From Ascidia mentula (lineage: Eukaryota; Chordata; Ascidiacea; Phlebobranchia; Ascidiidae), in assembly GCA_947561715.1 (NCBI GenBank), contig OX387200.1, forward strand, positions 7,380,501 through 7,444,500: a stretch of 64,000 nucleotides of DNA, given 5' to 3'. Of this stretch, positions 46,122 to 59,245 are shown piece by piece. Below the pieces are notes generated by a model. That model did not search any database. It was not told the DNA's origin and saw nothing but the letters and a program-made list of their open reading frames with translations. The stretch's first letter is position 1; each line of letters begins with the position of its first letter. Made by a program: the position numbers and the translations under genes.

Positions 46122-46471
46122 CTAGAGCATTATTATTTTCTATGTTTTTTATAGTTGTTTTATTTTTTCGCGTTTTTATCTAACATAAGACGTGCATATA
46201 ATCCAACCAAAGATAGGGTATTTTAGCCATTGTAGCAGGGTTCAGGGCCTTTTCTAAATTAAGAAGGCAGCTTTAGGTTAAAGATCATATTTGAAGCTCG
46301 AGGGTTGCGTTTCGTGGTGGAGGGTTGCCGCCCAAATCCTTACTAGGCTAAATTCCCGCGATGCCGAAGTATTTCCGTAACACAAGCAAACAGAATTATC
46401 ATATTTTGCTTAGGTTTTGGTGTATGTATTAAGTTTTTTGTTAACTTTGGACCTTTGTTTTTTTTTTAACG

Positions 46472-49400
46472 ATGGAGGACCAAGGCAAAAAACATGGAAT
46501 TCTGAAATATGAAAAACGTCTTTGTTTGCTCATATTTATCAGCACTCTGACAAACACATGGAGTGGTTTTCAATTTCTTGCTACACATTACACTCCACCG
46601 TTTCGTTGTTCTACTGTAAACACGGTAATCATATTTTAACATGGATGCTGTGAATACTTTTTGGATAGCGTAAAATGTGTACACGTAATGTTTTTTAATC
46701 GTTGTTTCGTGAATCGTAAATCAGACAACTTCCAGTGATATGTTTTCTTTTACAGGTAAACATTTCAAGTCTCTTCAATTCGTCAACTGATTTCACCAAC
46801 GGTTTCTTTGAAAACACCTGCTTTGCAAATAACTCTGAGCCAGGTACGTACATATGCGTTGGCGCCATAAATAAAGTAAGGAAAGTGCTACAAAGTGTAA
46901 GTTTGGCATATTTTGATAGAAGATAATTGGTTTTGTTGCAGGTTCCCTAAATATATCAACTGGTCGGTCATGCAAGGCTTACGATTTCCGTGGAGTAAAG
47001 CAAACAGTCATTACAGAGGTAGCAATGCTGTAATGTTCATATACAACGTTGTCTCTTCAGATATTACAGATATTATCTTTCTTAGTGTGTTTTTTTTATT
47101 TGAACAAATGCTTTGTTGACAAAATACATTCTTGAGGGGTTTTGGCAAGTGTATTTATACCCCATCCAGTCACAATGTAGACTATTTCGTTTCTCAACGG
47201 GGGACCTATTGCATGAAATTTTATTCCGTCCAATTAGTAACTGATTCCTATATAGTTTTATGCACTGTCGACGAACCCATCTGTCGATTAACGACAAACA
47301 ATACGGATAAACAGAGAACCGAAATCCATCAATTTAAGCACAATGAACCATCCTGTCTATACTTGATGATTTTGTCTGTTTGTGCACCAACATGATGTTG
47401 TGAAAACAAGAACATAAATTCCCTGTCAACGGGACAGAGAAATTATTTAGTTATTTGCAAACCGCAGCGTATTGTTGATGAACAACTCAAATGTCCCCAA
47501 AATAAGGAATAAACTTTAAGATATTTTTCGAGCCAGGGCGCAACGCTTTATACTTTTAATTTAGTCTACGTTTTGACAAGAAAAGGATGAAATCCAATTG
47601 AATTTTGGTATACGATTTCCTGTATATTTTTTGTCGACTGGCAAAAAGTAAATTTTATCTGATAGTGTTATTACTGCATGCTGAAGGTGGGCATACTTTT
47701 CCACTTTTTAATGGGCTAGGTGATAATGAAGTGGACAAAGGGTGCTTGTGCCATACAGTTTTATTAACTAAACCAGAAGGCTAAACCAGAAACGCAAAAC
47801 AAAACATATGTACAATTCAACAACGTACTTGGGCGATACTTAATTTAACCCACATCTGGTAGCCAGGTTAAAAAATCAACCTGGTCGGCTTTTTGGGTTT
47901 CGTGTTGCCCATGTGGCCTCAAAAACATGCATATCACCATATTTTTTCGATCCTTTGTGCCAAATGACACAATGAGATAAAACTAAACAACAAGTATCGC
48001 CTTCCACCCCACCTAAAACAAAATTCAAATATTGGAGAAAAAAACAAAGGTTTTTGAACCAGCATTGGGCAGTGTTAAAGTGAAGATCCTCCTATTTTGT
48101 GCAGTTTGGACTAGTTTGCGACATGGCTTGGATTAAACCAACCCTGGTATCTGTGTACATGGTCGGAAAAATGTTAGGAGGGTTGGTGAGCGGATTCGTA
48201 TCGGACAGGTGAGTATAACATGACTCCTTATGTGTTACGTACAGAAATGACATATAACTTCAGAAACTAAAATGGGAGGTCACTTCCCCCCAAAAAACAA
48301 CGAGAAAATTACTGTTAGATATGAATTGTTGTGTTTCGCATTTACCCGCCAAATGCTTTGTTAGTGGTCAGCCATGACAGTGCTGTCGCCGCTTTTAGGT
48401 TTGAGTGTTAGTTTTTTAGTGTACCGTGCTGCAATTTTGTTGATAAATATTTTTGTTGGACTGCTTTTGTTTGCATTTCGAAATCTATCATAAGAACGGG
48501 TAGTAAATGGTATGGAATTGTTGTTTTATGTCGATAAGTGTAATTTTTTCGAAATCTATCATAAGAACGGGTATTAAATGGTATGGAATTGTTGTTTTAT
48601 GTCGATAAGTGTAATTTTTTTAATATGCGCCGATTTTTTTGAGAAATAAACGACGATGTGACCCAGCTGTAAATGTATAATTTGTTTTTCTTTAAAATCT
48701 CTAAACACATTTATCAAGCCCAACCCAAGTGTTTCCAATGTATGTTTTTAGGTACGGACGACGCGTGGCGTTCTTGGCATTTACGTTTCTTCAGTTTGTT
48801 TTATCGATCGTCACCGGGCTTTCTTCGAATGTTCTTATGTACGCCGTCGTATTGGCTTTTTCCGGTATGACTGCTGTGGGCAACTTCGAGTCTATGATCG
48901 TGTTAGGTACATATACACATCTAGGTTAATGCGCAGACATTTCTAAATGTGAAAATGGACAGAATTCGCACTAGCAGTACACGTAACAAACTTAAAATAT
49001 TTGAAGAGGCGAGAATGTCACATTAGCCCAACCTAATAGGTACATACAGCTAATAGATCACGAAAAACGTTACGTAGTTGTATTTTTTTTCTGTGTTGTA
49101 TTTTTACAGTCAACACCTTTTTCCATAAACTACAGGATCCGCATACTTAGTAAAATTGAGCACATGGTAATAAAAACTGCACATTAAAACATTTCGATGG
49201 TATTTGATGACAACCTGCAAAATTTGATCTCTAAAAATAACTTTCTATATATCGTGTATATTTTGTAACAGGTGCAGAGATGGTGAGACCAGAAAGACGG
49301 GGGCTGGCTTACTTTATGGCCAAGTCTGGGTTTGCAGTGGGATACATGATGCTCTCATTGTTCGTTTATATGTTTGACAGCTGGAGGTGGTTCCTCGTCT

Positions 49401-51557
49401 TTGCTGGGCTTGTCGGTGTTTTCTACATTCCATTTTATTGGTATCCGTCATTCATCTCACTTTAGTTGCTAATCATGTTCCTATGAACTTTCAAAGTAAA
49501 AAATAAGCTGAACGTATTTTTATATTCGGTCATTTCTTTCATGGCCGTAATATTGCTCACAAGAGAGTATTTTGGCAACAAACTAACAAAGAAATCGGGG
49601 GCATTGCTTGTTTCAAACATGTTGAAACCGTTGTCTAAGGCTCAGTGTTTAGTTATAATGCCTTTGGCTGCGATGTCAGTAAACCAAGAAAAGCTGTTTG
49701 AGGTGAGAACTGTCTTTGCAGGATTTTAGATGAATCACCGGTGTGGCTTTTAGCAACTGGACAAAAGGATAAAGCTGGAGCAGTTTTGCTGAAAATTGCC
49801 GCTTACAACGGTCAGACCACAGCCGACATTGCGACCACCGTAGCATTGGTGGAAGAAAAAAATGCAGAAGAAAGTCGAGCGGAAACTATTTGTTCCACCT
49901 TCGCGCAAATGACAAAAGCATGGTTTCTTATCGGCCGACTTGTCATTGTTTTGTTTGCGTGGTAAGTTTGAGTTGTATTGTATGCTTATATCCAGACTTA
50001 CACAACTATATATTTGTAATTCTTTAGTTTGATAAAATAAAACAATGTAACGGTATTTTTTGTCTATATACAATTTAGAAGAATTTAGTGAACTCTAATT
50101 CTAGTTATGGTATAATTTCTAATTTGTCAATAATTCTGCTTTGTTTAGCGGTCTTTTTTATTCAGAAGAGTTTTAACCGACATTTGCAGAATTACAAAAT
50201 CTGTTCTCATTTATACATGCCGCTAATCTTACTGACATTTAGGTAAACATACGTGTCTGTATTTACTTATTCTAATATCATTTATAATTCCCAAAATACG
50301 TGTGATTTTGGTTGTAATCTAATTCACGAAAGCTGAAAAAGTATCCCTTCATTCACTTTCCTAACACGGTAAAAATGTTTGTTATTATTTGCAACAGGGG
50401 ATTTGCAATTATTTATTTGCCAAACTGAAATACAATAAATTCAATTATACGATTTGTAATGCCTTTTAAAAAGTACTTTTCTTTAAAGGATCGTCGTTAA
50501 CTTGACTTACTATGTGATCACTTTAAACAACGATAGCTTGAGTGGTGATCGTTATCTCAACATATTTTTTGGGTCGGTTTCCGAAATTCTGTCTGCATTC
50601 GTCTACTTTTTTGGCGTGACGACATTTGGGAGACGAAAGAGCTACATAAGCTTCATGCTCATAACGGGTGTAGCGATAGCCGCCACACCGTTTTTGGCAC
50701 TTTGTAAGTATCGTAGCTTCAAAACCTTAGCAAATTCTGTCTTATTAACACTTTGTTGCTGTATGTGCGGGTTCGGATCAACCCTAATCGTTTCTATTAA
50801 AATAGTTTTCACTTTTTTTCCAAAATATTTTTTTTTCAAATTTTACAGGGAATGGAGGAGTGTCTGTGGCGGCAAACATGTTGGCTAGGTTGGCAGTAGC
50901 TGTTTGCTACAGTGTCCTATGCACTCAAACCGGAGAGCTTTTTCCTACCACCATTCGAAACTCTATCCTTTCTCTATCCATTGCCGTGTCCGGAATCGGA
51001 GGCATATTGTCTCCCTTCATCATATATGTTGGTATGAACTTTCAAGTGTTCAGTAGTAATTTTTGAACACAAAGCCAAACTAGTGCTTTTTTATCTTACT
51101 CTCTTATACTGGGTTGCGCAAATCGTATCACGAATGTCCAAAAATTTGGTGTAGTGTTTCGTATCAATGAAAGAAAAATTTATTTGCGTATTTCAAAACA
51201 TTTGCTAACAATCATAAAAATTTAGTTTTTTACCACCTTGGGATTCTAGACCAGGTTATCCTGCGATGTTTCCTTCCCTTTTTTGTCGTAGGTGAATCTG
51301 GTGACACAACAGCGCCATCTATCGGTATGGCTGTAGCAATCCTTTTGTCCGCTTTGTCTTATTTGTACATTCCTGAAACCAAAGACGCGGAACTCCCCCA
51401 GACCGTTGAGGAAGCCAAAAATCTTAAAAAGTATTTTACTCTAATTGCAGCACGTTCTGTACGAAAATTTGAAATTTGTTTTAGATTTTCGACTGGAGCG
51501 AGACTTACGAATCTACAAAAGACGATACACAGCGATCAACGCGTTTATGAACTTTGA
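46472..51557 (+). CDS. SLC22-like organic ion transporter, 549 aa, 10 exons (middle tandem gene)
   Basis: Exons are 46472-46624, 46756-46843, 46942-47018, 48105-48208, 48752-48906, 49272-49440, 49722-49961, 50489-50703, 50849-51031 and 51292-51557. They total 1650 bp with TGA at 51555-51557. Marks are YEKRLCLLIFISTLTN in helix 1, an extracellular loop with NIS and NSS sites and paired cysteines, VCDMAWIKPTL (110-120), SDRYGRR (139-145), DESPVWLL (252-259), FGRRKSYIS, GELFPTTIRNS and PETKD (489-493). It is the most divergent of the three tandem genes: exon 6 reads AEMVRPERRGLAYFMAKS, intron 4 has a 71-bp tandem duplication and intron 6 is shorter. All splice sites are normal. It is probably functional; substrate unknown. 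Confidence 0.93.
48477..48618 (+). repeat. 71-bp perfect-period tandem duplication in intron 4
   Basis: Two copies (48477-48547 and 48548-48618) start TTCGAAATCTATCATAAG and differ at one or two bases. The paralogous introns near 40370 and 55890 have one copy, so this is a local duplication in the middle gene. Confidence 0.9.
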
Positions 51558-51915
51558 ACATACTCAGGATTAACTTATTTCAGTACATTGCATTTTAAAC
51601 TTGTTTGTTTAAGTGCTTGTTTAGCTTATTAGGCTTTGGTAACAGAGGCATAACTTTATTACGGCTAGGGCCTTTGCAATTTTATCCAGTGATGTTAAAC
51701 TGTCGTTGTAGAAATGCCAACTAACTTGGACGAAGTTTAGAAAATGCAAATGTATTTACCTTCGATTTGTGATCTTTGTTTTTTCATCAAAATAAACTTA
51801 TATTCATTGAGTGCGGAGCTAACATACGTGGTTTGACGCTCTCATTACTTTGTAAGTCTCAAAAAATGGTCATCATTTTGACGTAATAAAATAAATTATT
51901 AAAACTAGCCTTTTT
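51558..51915. other. SLC22 3' flank, copy 2
   Basis: Homologous to 43027-43480 and 58829-59245, with a short deletion relative to them. It contains the AAAATAAACTTATATTC polyadenylation-type stretch near 51790. No gene. Confidence 0.6.
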
Positions 51916-53989
51916 TATTTTAACTATTCATGTGATAAATGGGCGACAAGATTACCAGCACGTCCATGTTGAAAAGTTATAGAGCAATTTCGCATTTTTA
52001 GAGTGTCTGATGCAAAACTACACTAAAATAGCTTACAGGTGAAGTATACATCTCAAATTGTGGCATGGACACGATGACGTAATGCAAAACGTACATTGGA
52101 TGCATAAGTGTTCTGATTTAGTGCCTATTTGGATAAGGCGTATAAGGTTACAGAGTGACTCTTATTAACACGCATTTAAACATAAACTTGCAACATTGAT
52201 AAGCCCGGTACACAGAAACTTCAACCTTGCGTATGTAAAAAATTAAAATTAAAAAAAATCTATTAAGATTCGCTTGCATGATTGAAGACCAAATAGGCTG
52301 TGGTGAAATAGGCCCAACTGCTCCACCTATTTACCATTACTAATACCTGTCGTGGGACAGTCGTCTATATAAAAATCGTGACGTTTGTTTAATTCTTGCC
52401 TGGACAGCTGTTCAAGTAAATTACGAGCTTTTTGTCCAGTTGCATATGTTACCGAAACCGTTCGTTTAAATCAATTAGGTCTATTGCAAATGACTGCCAC
52501 GGAAATAAAACTACTACAAGTGGAGAATTCAAAAGATTTGCAACCCATTTTACGCCACTTTCCCGTTGCGCTGAAGACAATATAACGTTCGGCGATAATC
52601 AGATTGTTGTTCATTAACCCGTTCACACTGGATTTGGCGATCGTCAACAGGTGTCATCCTTCGACCGTTTGAAACTCGCCCACTTCGACAACCGGCGCAA
52701 CCGTCGTCTCGAGGACGTCCTTGAAAGCAGAGATATGGTTTACCCACGCTATAACCACCACCACGCTATAACCATCATTGCCACCTGTTACATTTATTCA
52801 ACGAACGCGCGCAGATCGCATTATTTGTCCCTCCCCGTTTGCGTTGTTAGGCTTCGTTGGGGTAACACTAATTTACGGAATCGTTGGCCTCCTCTGGCAG
52901 GGTTATGGTGCTCTCACACTACTGCATTGTAGCGAAGCGGATTAATTGCCTTTTTCATCGTGCTTCTCTTGTTGTCGGTATAGCGTTGACTCGTTTTGCC
53001 GGACAATGTTTCGCAACGCAACTGTAACATACGTCACAGAAACCAGTGCATGTCACGCAGTGTGTGTTTGTATGGGAGTTGACCAGATGCGGGGGGAAGG
53101 GGTTGTTTGGACTGTATTGCTTTGCTTGTTTCGTGCGTGGCCCTTTTTTGCGTCACACGTAAAAACGTTTGGACACATTAACGCATGGATTACACAAACA
53201 AACACACTAATTAAGCACTCTCACACTCTTGTGTCCTTTTTTGGGACAGACTCGAGCCTTAAATCACATGCGAGGCATAAAAATAAACATTTGTAGTGGG
53301 CTCATTTATAAATGCTCACCTTGAAAGGGCAAGATGTTGGGTATCAGTTTATTTTGGTCGCATGCAAAATATTTGACAAATACGTTGACCGATGCGACAC
53401 CGAATGAAAAATGATAACAGCAACCTTCTGTTATTGGAACTGGTATTATAAGATTAACCTGGTGCCCAAAACACTACAAACCGACCGGGGGTATGAGTTT
53501 CGAAAGTAGATTCACCGCTTCCACGATTGTCGGGAACTGACGTGGGAAGCCTGCTAGTCTACCAGCTAGTCCTGTGTCACAGTCACCAGCTGCACTGATT
53601 AGACCTTACAGGTCGAAACAATGTGTACACCTGTATGCAGCTCTCGAGCATTATTGTTTTCTATGTTTTTTATAGTTGTTTTATTTTTTCGCGTTTTTAT
53701 CTAACACAAGAAGAGCATATAATCACGCCAAAGATAGGTATTTTAGCCATTGTAGCAGGGTTCAGGGCCTTTTCTAAATTAAGAAGGCAGCTTTAGGTTA
53801 ATGATCATATTTGAAGCTCGAGAGTTGCGTTTCGTGGTGGGGGGTTGCCGCCCAAATCCTCACTAGGCTAAATTCCCGCGATGCCGAAATATTTCCGTAA
53901 CACAAGCAAACATAATTTTCATATTTTGCTTAGGTTTTGGTGTATGTATTAAGTTTTTTGTTAACTTTTGACCTTTGGTTTTTTTAACG
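51916..53989 (+). repeat. SLC22 upstream block, copy 3 (complete)
   Basis: Same order as 44400-46471: TATATAAAAA at 52366-52375, donor-like TTTGTA (about 53068), hammerhead copy at 53588 and the ATG 1.62 kb after the TATA box. Sequence differences from copy 2 are few. Confidence 0.8.
53588..53642 (+). ncRNA. hammerhead copy with G8 to U core change
   Basis: Stem I (53588-53594 with 53636-53642), stem II and the GTA site (ending 53635) are as in the intact copy at 46067. The core reads CTGATTA (53595-53601). G8 is a catalytic residue, so this copy should be inactive. Confidence 0.8.
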
Positions 53990-56900
53990 ATGGAGGACCA
54001 AGGCAAAAAACATGGAATTCTGAAATATGAAAAACGTCTTTGTTTGCTCATATTTATCAGCACTCTGACAAACGCATGGAGTGCTTTTCAATTTCTGGCT
54101 ACACATTACACTCCGCCGTTTCGTTGTTCTACTGTAAACACGGTAATTATATTTTATAGATTATGGATGTTGTGAATACTTTCTGGATAGTGTGAAATGT
54201 CTACACGTCATGTTTTTTGTAATCGTTGTTTCGTAAATCGTAAATCAGACAACTTCCAGTGATATCTTTTCTTTTACAGGTAAACATTTCAAGTCTCTTC
54301 AATTCGTCAACTGATTTCACCAACGGTTTCTTTGAAAACACTTGCTTTGCAAATAACTCTGAGTCAGGTATGTACATATGCGTTCGCGTCATAAAAATAG
54401 GTAAGGAAAGTGCTACAAAGTGTAAGTTTGGCATTTTTTAATAGAAGATAATTGGTGTTGTTGCAGGTTCCCTAAATATGTCCACTGGTCGATCATGCAA
54501 GTCTTACGATTTCCGTGGAGTAAAGCAAACAGTCATTACAGAGGTAGCAATGCTGTGATGTTCGTATACAACGTTGTCTCTTCAGATATTACAAATATTA
54601 TCTATCTTAGTTTCTTTGTTTATTTGAACAAATGCTTTGTTTCCAAAATACTTTCGTGAGGAATTTTGACTGGCAAGTGTATTTATACCCCATCCAGTCA
54701 CAATGTAGACTATTGTGTTTCTTAAGGGGGGACCTTTTGCATGAAATTTCATTCCGTCAAATTAGTAACTGATTCCTATAGCGTTTTATGCATTGTCGAC
54801 GAACCCATCGGTATTTGGGAAAAATTCACGATTAACGACAAACAATACTGTTTAACAGACAACCGAAATCCATCAATTTAAGCACAATGAACCATCCTGT
54901 CTATATTTAATGATTTTGTCTGTTTGTACACCAACATGATGCTGTGAAAACAAGAACATAAATTCCCTGTCAAAGGGCCAGCGAAATTATTGAATTATTT
55001 GCAAACCGCAGCCCATTGTTGATGAACAATTTAGTCAACGTTTTTAAAAGAAAGGATGAAATCCAATTGAATTTTGGTATACGATTGCCTGTACATTTTT
55101 TGTCGTGTGGTAAAAAGTAAATGTTATCTGATGGTGTTATTACTGTATGCTGAACTTGGGCATAATTTACCACTTTTATTGGGCTAGGTGATAATGAAGT
55201 GGACAAAGGGTGCTTGTACCATACAGTTTTTTTTAACTGATTAACGTTTAAAGATAAACCGGAAACGCAAAACAAAACATTTGTACAATTCAAGAATGTA
55301 TTTGACGACACTTATTTTAACCCACATCTGGCAGCCAGGTTAAAAGATCAACCTGGTCGGCTTTTTGGGTTTCGTGTTGCCCATATGGCCTCAAAAACAT
55401 GCATATCACCATATTTTTTTCTATCCTTTGTGTCGCATGACACAATGAGATAAAACTAAACAACAAGTATCGCCTGAACCAGCATTGTGCAGTGTTAAAG
55501 TGAAGATCCTCCTTTTTGGTGCAGTTTGGACTAGTTTGCGACATGGCTTGGATTAAACCAACCCTGGTATCTGTGTACATGGTCGGAAAAATGTTAGGAG
55601 GGTTGGTCAGCGGATTCGTATCGGACAGGTGAGTATAACATGACTCCTTATGTGTTACGAACAGAAATGACATATAACTACAAAAACTAAAATGGGAGGT
55701 CACTTCCCCCCAAAACAAAAAAAATACTGTTAGATATGAATTGTTGTGTTTCGCATTTACCCGCCAAATGCTTTGTTAGTGGTCAGCCTTTACAGCGCTG
55801 TCGCCGCCTTTAGGTTTGAGTGTTAGTTTTTTAGTGTACCGTGCGACAATTTTGTTGATAAAATATTTTGTTGGACTGCTTTTGTTTGCACTTCGAAATC
55901 TATCAAAAGAAGGGGTATTAAATGGCATGAAATTGTTGTTTTATGCCGACAAGTGTATTTCTTTAATATGCGCCGATTTTTTTGAGAAATAAAGGACGAT
56001 GTGTCCGTTTGGATTTTGCATGCCAAATCCCAGCTGTAAATGCATATATGTTTTTCTTTATAACATCTCCAAAGCCCAACCCAAGTGTTTCCAATTTTTT
56101 TATATATGTTTTTAGGTACGGACGACGCGTGGCTTTCTTAACATTTACGTTTCTTCAGTTTGTTTTATCGATAGTCACCGGGCTTTCTTCGAATGTTGTT
56201 ATGTACGCCGTCGTATTGGCGTTTTCCGGTATGACTGCTGTGGGCAACTTCGAGTCTATGATCGTGTTAGGTACATATACTTATCTAGGTTAATGCGTAG
56301 AAATTTTCTAAATACAAAAATGGACAGAATGTTACTTAGTTGCATTTTTTTTATGTGTTGTATTTTTACAGTCAACACCTTTTTCCAGAAAATACAGGAT
56401 CCGATAATTAGTAAAATTGAGCACATGGTAATAAAAACTGCACATCAAAACATTTCGATGGTATTTGATGACAACCTGCAAAATTTGATCTCTAAAAATA
56501 ACTTTCTATATATCGTGTATATTTTGTAACAGGTACAGAGATGGTAAGCCCGGAAAGACGAGGGCTGGCTTGTTTTATGGCCACGTCTGGGTTTGCAGTG
56601 GGATACATGATGCTCTCATTGTTCGTTTATCTGTTTGACAGCTGGAGGTGGTTCCTCGTCTTTGCTGGGCTTGTCGGTGTTTTCTACATTCCATTTTATT
56701 GGTATCTGTCATTCATTACACTTTAATTTTAAATGTTACTAGAACAACTTTGTGTCCACGCTTCTGATTTTATAAAACATGTTTCGCTTTTTAATAAAGC
56801 ATCTTCAGTTCTTAGTCAAATAGAACTATGAATTGAAGGTTAACTTGTGTCACGTGAAAGAAGTGTTGCTGGTTAGGTAGATTTCATGAAGTAAAAACAT

Positions 56901-58828
56901 TTTATTGTCATTACACTTTGGTTACAAATCATTTCCTTTCTTTCATAGCCGTAAAATTGCTCAGAAAAGATTATTTTGGCAAACAAACTAACAAAGAAAT
57001 TGGGTGTATTTCTTGTTTCAAAAATGTTAAAACCGTTTCTTTAAACTGTGTAAGGCTAAGTGGCATTAAATCTAGTTGCAATGCCTTGGCTGTGATGTCA
57101 GTAAACCTAGAAAAGTTGTTTGAGGTGAGAACTGTCTTTGCAGGATTTTAGATGAATCACCGGTGTGGCTTTTAGCAACTGGACAAAAGGATAAAGCTGA
57201 AGCAGTTTTGCTGAAAATTGCTGCTTACAACGGTCAGACCACAGTCGACATTGCAACAACCGTAGCATTGGTGGAAGAAAAAAATGCAGAAGAAAGTCGA
57301 GCGGAAACTATTTGTTCCACCTTCGCGCAAATGACAAAAGCATTGTTTCTTATCGGCCGACTTGTCATTGTTTTGTTTGCGTGGTAAGTTTGAGTTGTAT
57401 TGTATGCTTATATCCAGACTTAGACAAATATATATTTGTAATTCTTTAGTTTAATAGAATAAAACTAGGTAACGGTATTTTTTGTCTATATAATTTAGAA
57501 GAATTCAGTGAACTCTAATTCTAGTTCTGGTATAATTTCTAATTTGTCAATAATTCTGCTTTGTTAAATACGTGTGATTTTGGTTGTAATCTAATTCACG
57601 AAAGCTGAAAAAGTATCCTTGCATTCACTTTCCTAACACGGTAAAAATGTTTGTTATTATTTGCAACAGGGGATTTGCAATTATTTATTTGCCAAACTAA
57701 AATACGATAAATTCAATTATACGAGTTGTAATGCCTTCAAAAAGTACTTTTATTTAAAGGATCGTCGTTAACTTGACTTACTATGTGATCACTTTAAACA
57801 ACGATAGCTTGAGTGGTGATCGTTATCTCAATATATTTTTTGGGTCGGTTTCCGAAATTCTGTCTGCATTCGTCTACTTTTTTGGCGTGACGACATTTGG
57901 GAGACGAAAGAGCTACATAAGCTTCATGCTTATAACGGGTGTAGCGATAGCCGCCGCACCGTTTTTGGCACTTTGTAAGTATCGTAGCTTCAAAACCTTA
58001 GCAAATTCTGTCTTATTAACACTTTGTTGCTGTATGTGCGGGTTCGACTCAACCCTAATCGTTTCTATTAAAATAGTTTTCACTTTTTATCCAAAATATA
58101 TTTGTTTCAAATTTTACAGGGAATGGAGGAGTGTCTGTGGCGGCAAACATGTTGGCTAAGTTGGCAGTAGCTGTTTGCTACAGTGTCCTATGCACTCAAA
58201 CCGGAGAGCTATTTCCTACCACCATTCGAAACTCTATCCTTTCTCTATCCAGTGCCATGTCCAGAATCGGAGCCATATTGTCTCCCTTCATCATATATGT
58301 TGGTATGAACTATCAAGTGTTCTGCAGGAATTTTCGACCACAAAGCCAAACTAGTGCTTATTTATCTTACTCTCTTATACTGGGTTGTGCAAATCGGATC
58401 ACGAATGTCCAAAAATTTGGTGTAGTGTTTCGTATCAATGAAAGTAAAATTTATTTGCGAATTTCAAAACATTTGTTAGCAATCATAAAAACTTAGTTTT
58501 TTACCACCTTGGGATTCGAGACCAGGTTATCCTGCAATGTTTTCCACCCCTTTTTATCGTAGGTGAATCTGGCGACACAACAGCGCCATCTATCGGTATG
58601 GCTGTAGCAATCCTTTTGTCCGCTTTGTCTTATTTGTACATTCCTGAAACCAAAGACGCGGAACTCCCCCAGACCGTTGAGGAAGCCAAAAATCTCAAAA
58701 AGTATTTTACTCTAATTGCAGCAGGTTCTGTACGAAAATTTGAAATTTGTTTTAGATTTTCGACTGGAGCGAGACTTACGAATCTACAAAATACGATACG
58801 CAGCGATCAACGCGTTTATGAACTTTGA
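53990..58828 (+). CDS. SLC22-like organic ion transporter, 549 aa, 10 exons (last tandem gene)
   Basis: Exons are 53990-54142, 54280-54367, 54467-54543, 55525-55628, 56116-56270, 56533-56701, 57144-57383, 57760-57974, 58120-58302 and 58563-58828. They total 1650 bp with TGA at 58826-58828. The protein has the same marks at the same residues as the middle gene. It is nearly identical, introns included, to the first tandem gene at 38398 and more distant from the adjacent middle gene. Unlike the first gene it keeps all of exon 9 (TTIRNSILSLSSAMSRIGAI) and its donor. It is probably functional; substrate unknown. Confidence 0.93.
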
Positions 58829-59245
58829 ACATACTCAGTATAAACTTATTTCAGAACATTGCATTTTAAACTTGTTTGTTTAAGTGTTTTGTTTAGTTTG
58901 TCAGGCTTTGGTAACAGGCATAACTTTATTACGGCTAGGGCCTTGGCACTTTTATCCAGTGATGTTAAACTGTCGTTGTAGAAATGCCAACCAACTTTGA
59001 CGAAGTTTTCGGTTTATATCAACGCTTGCCATACTGGGCCTATTTCTAAGATTTGTACATTTTTTCAAGAGCGGTGTTTTAGAAAATGCAATGCAAAAAA
59101 TAAACTTATATTCATTGAGTGCGGAGGTAACATACGTAGTTTGACGCTCTCATTTCTTTGTAAGTCTCAACAAATGGTTATCATTCTGACGTAATTAAAT
59201 AAAAGCCTACAAACAAATTATTAAAACTAGACTTTTTTTATTTTA
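58829..59245. other. SLC22 3' flank, copy 3
   Basis: Aligns with 43027-43480, with a polyadenylation-type AATAAA near 59098. No gene. Confidence 0.6.

Larger units (their letters stand above)
44400..46471 (+). repeat. SLC22 upstream block, copy 2 (complete)
   Basis: About 2 kb, matching 51916-53989 throughout and 59246-60403 in its first half. It contains a TATA box (44846), a TGACG element next to it, a donor-like TTTGTAAGG (about 45547), a hammerhead (46067) and an acceptor-like TTTGCTTAGG (about 46403-46412) before the ATG. The spacing suggests a non-coding first exon and a 5' intron. Frames in it (such as 45129-45410) shift between copies and are not treated as genes. Confidence 0.8.
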
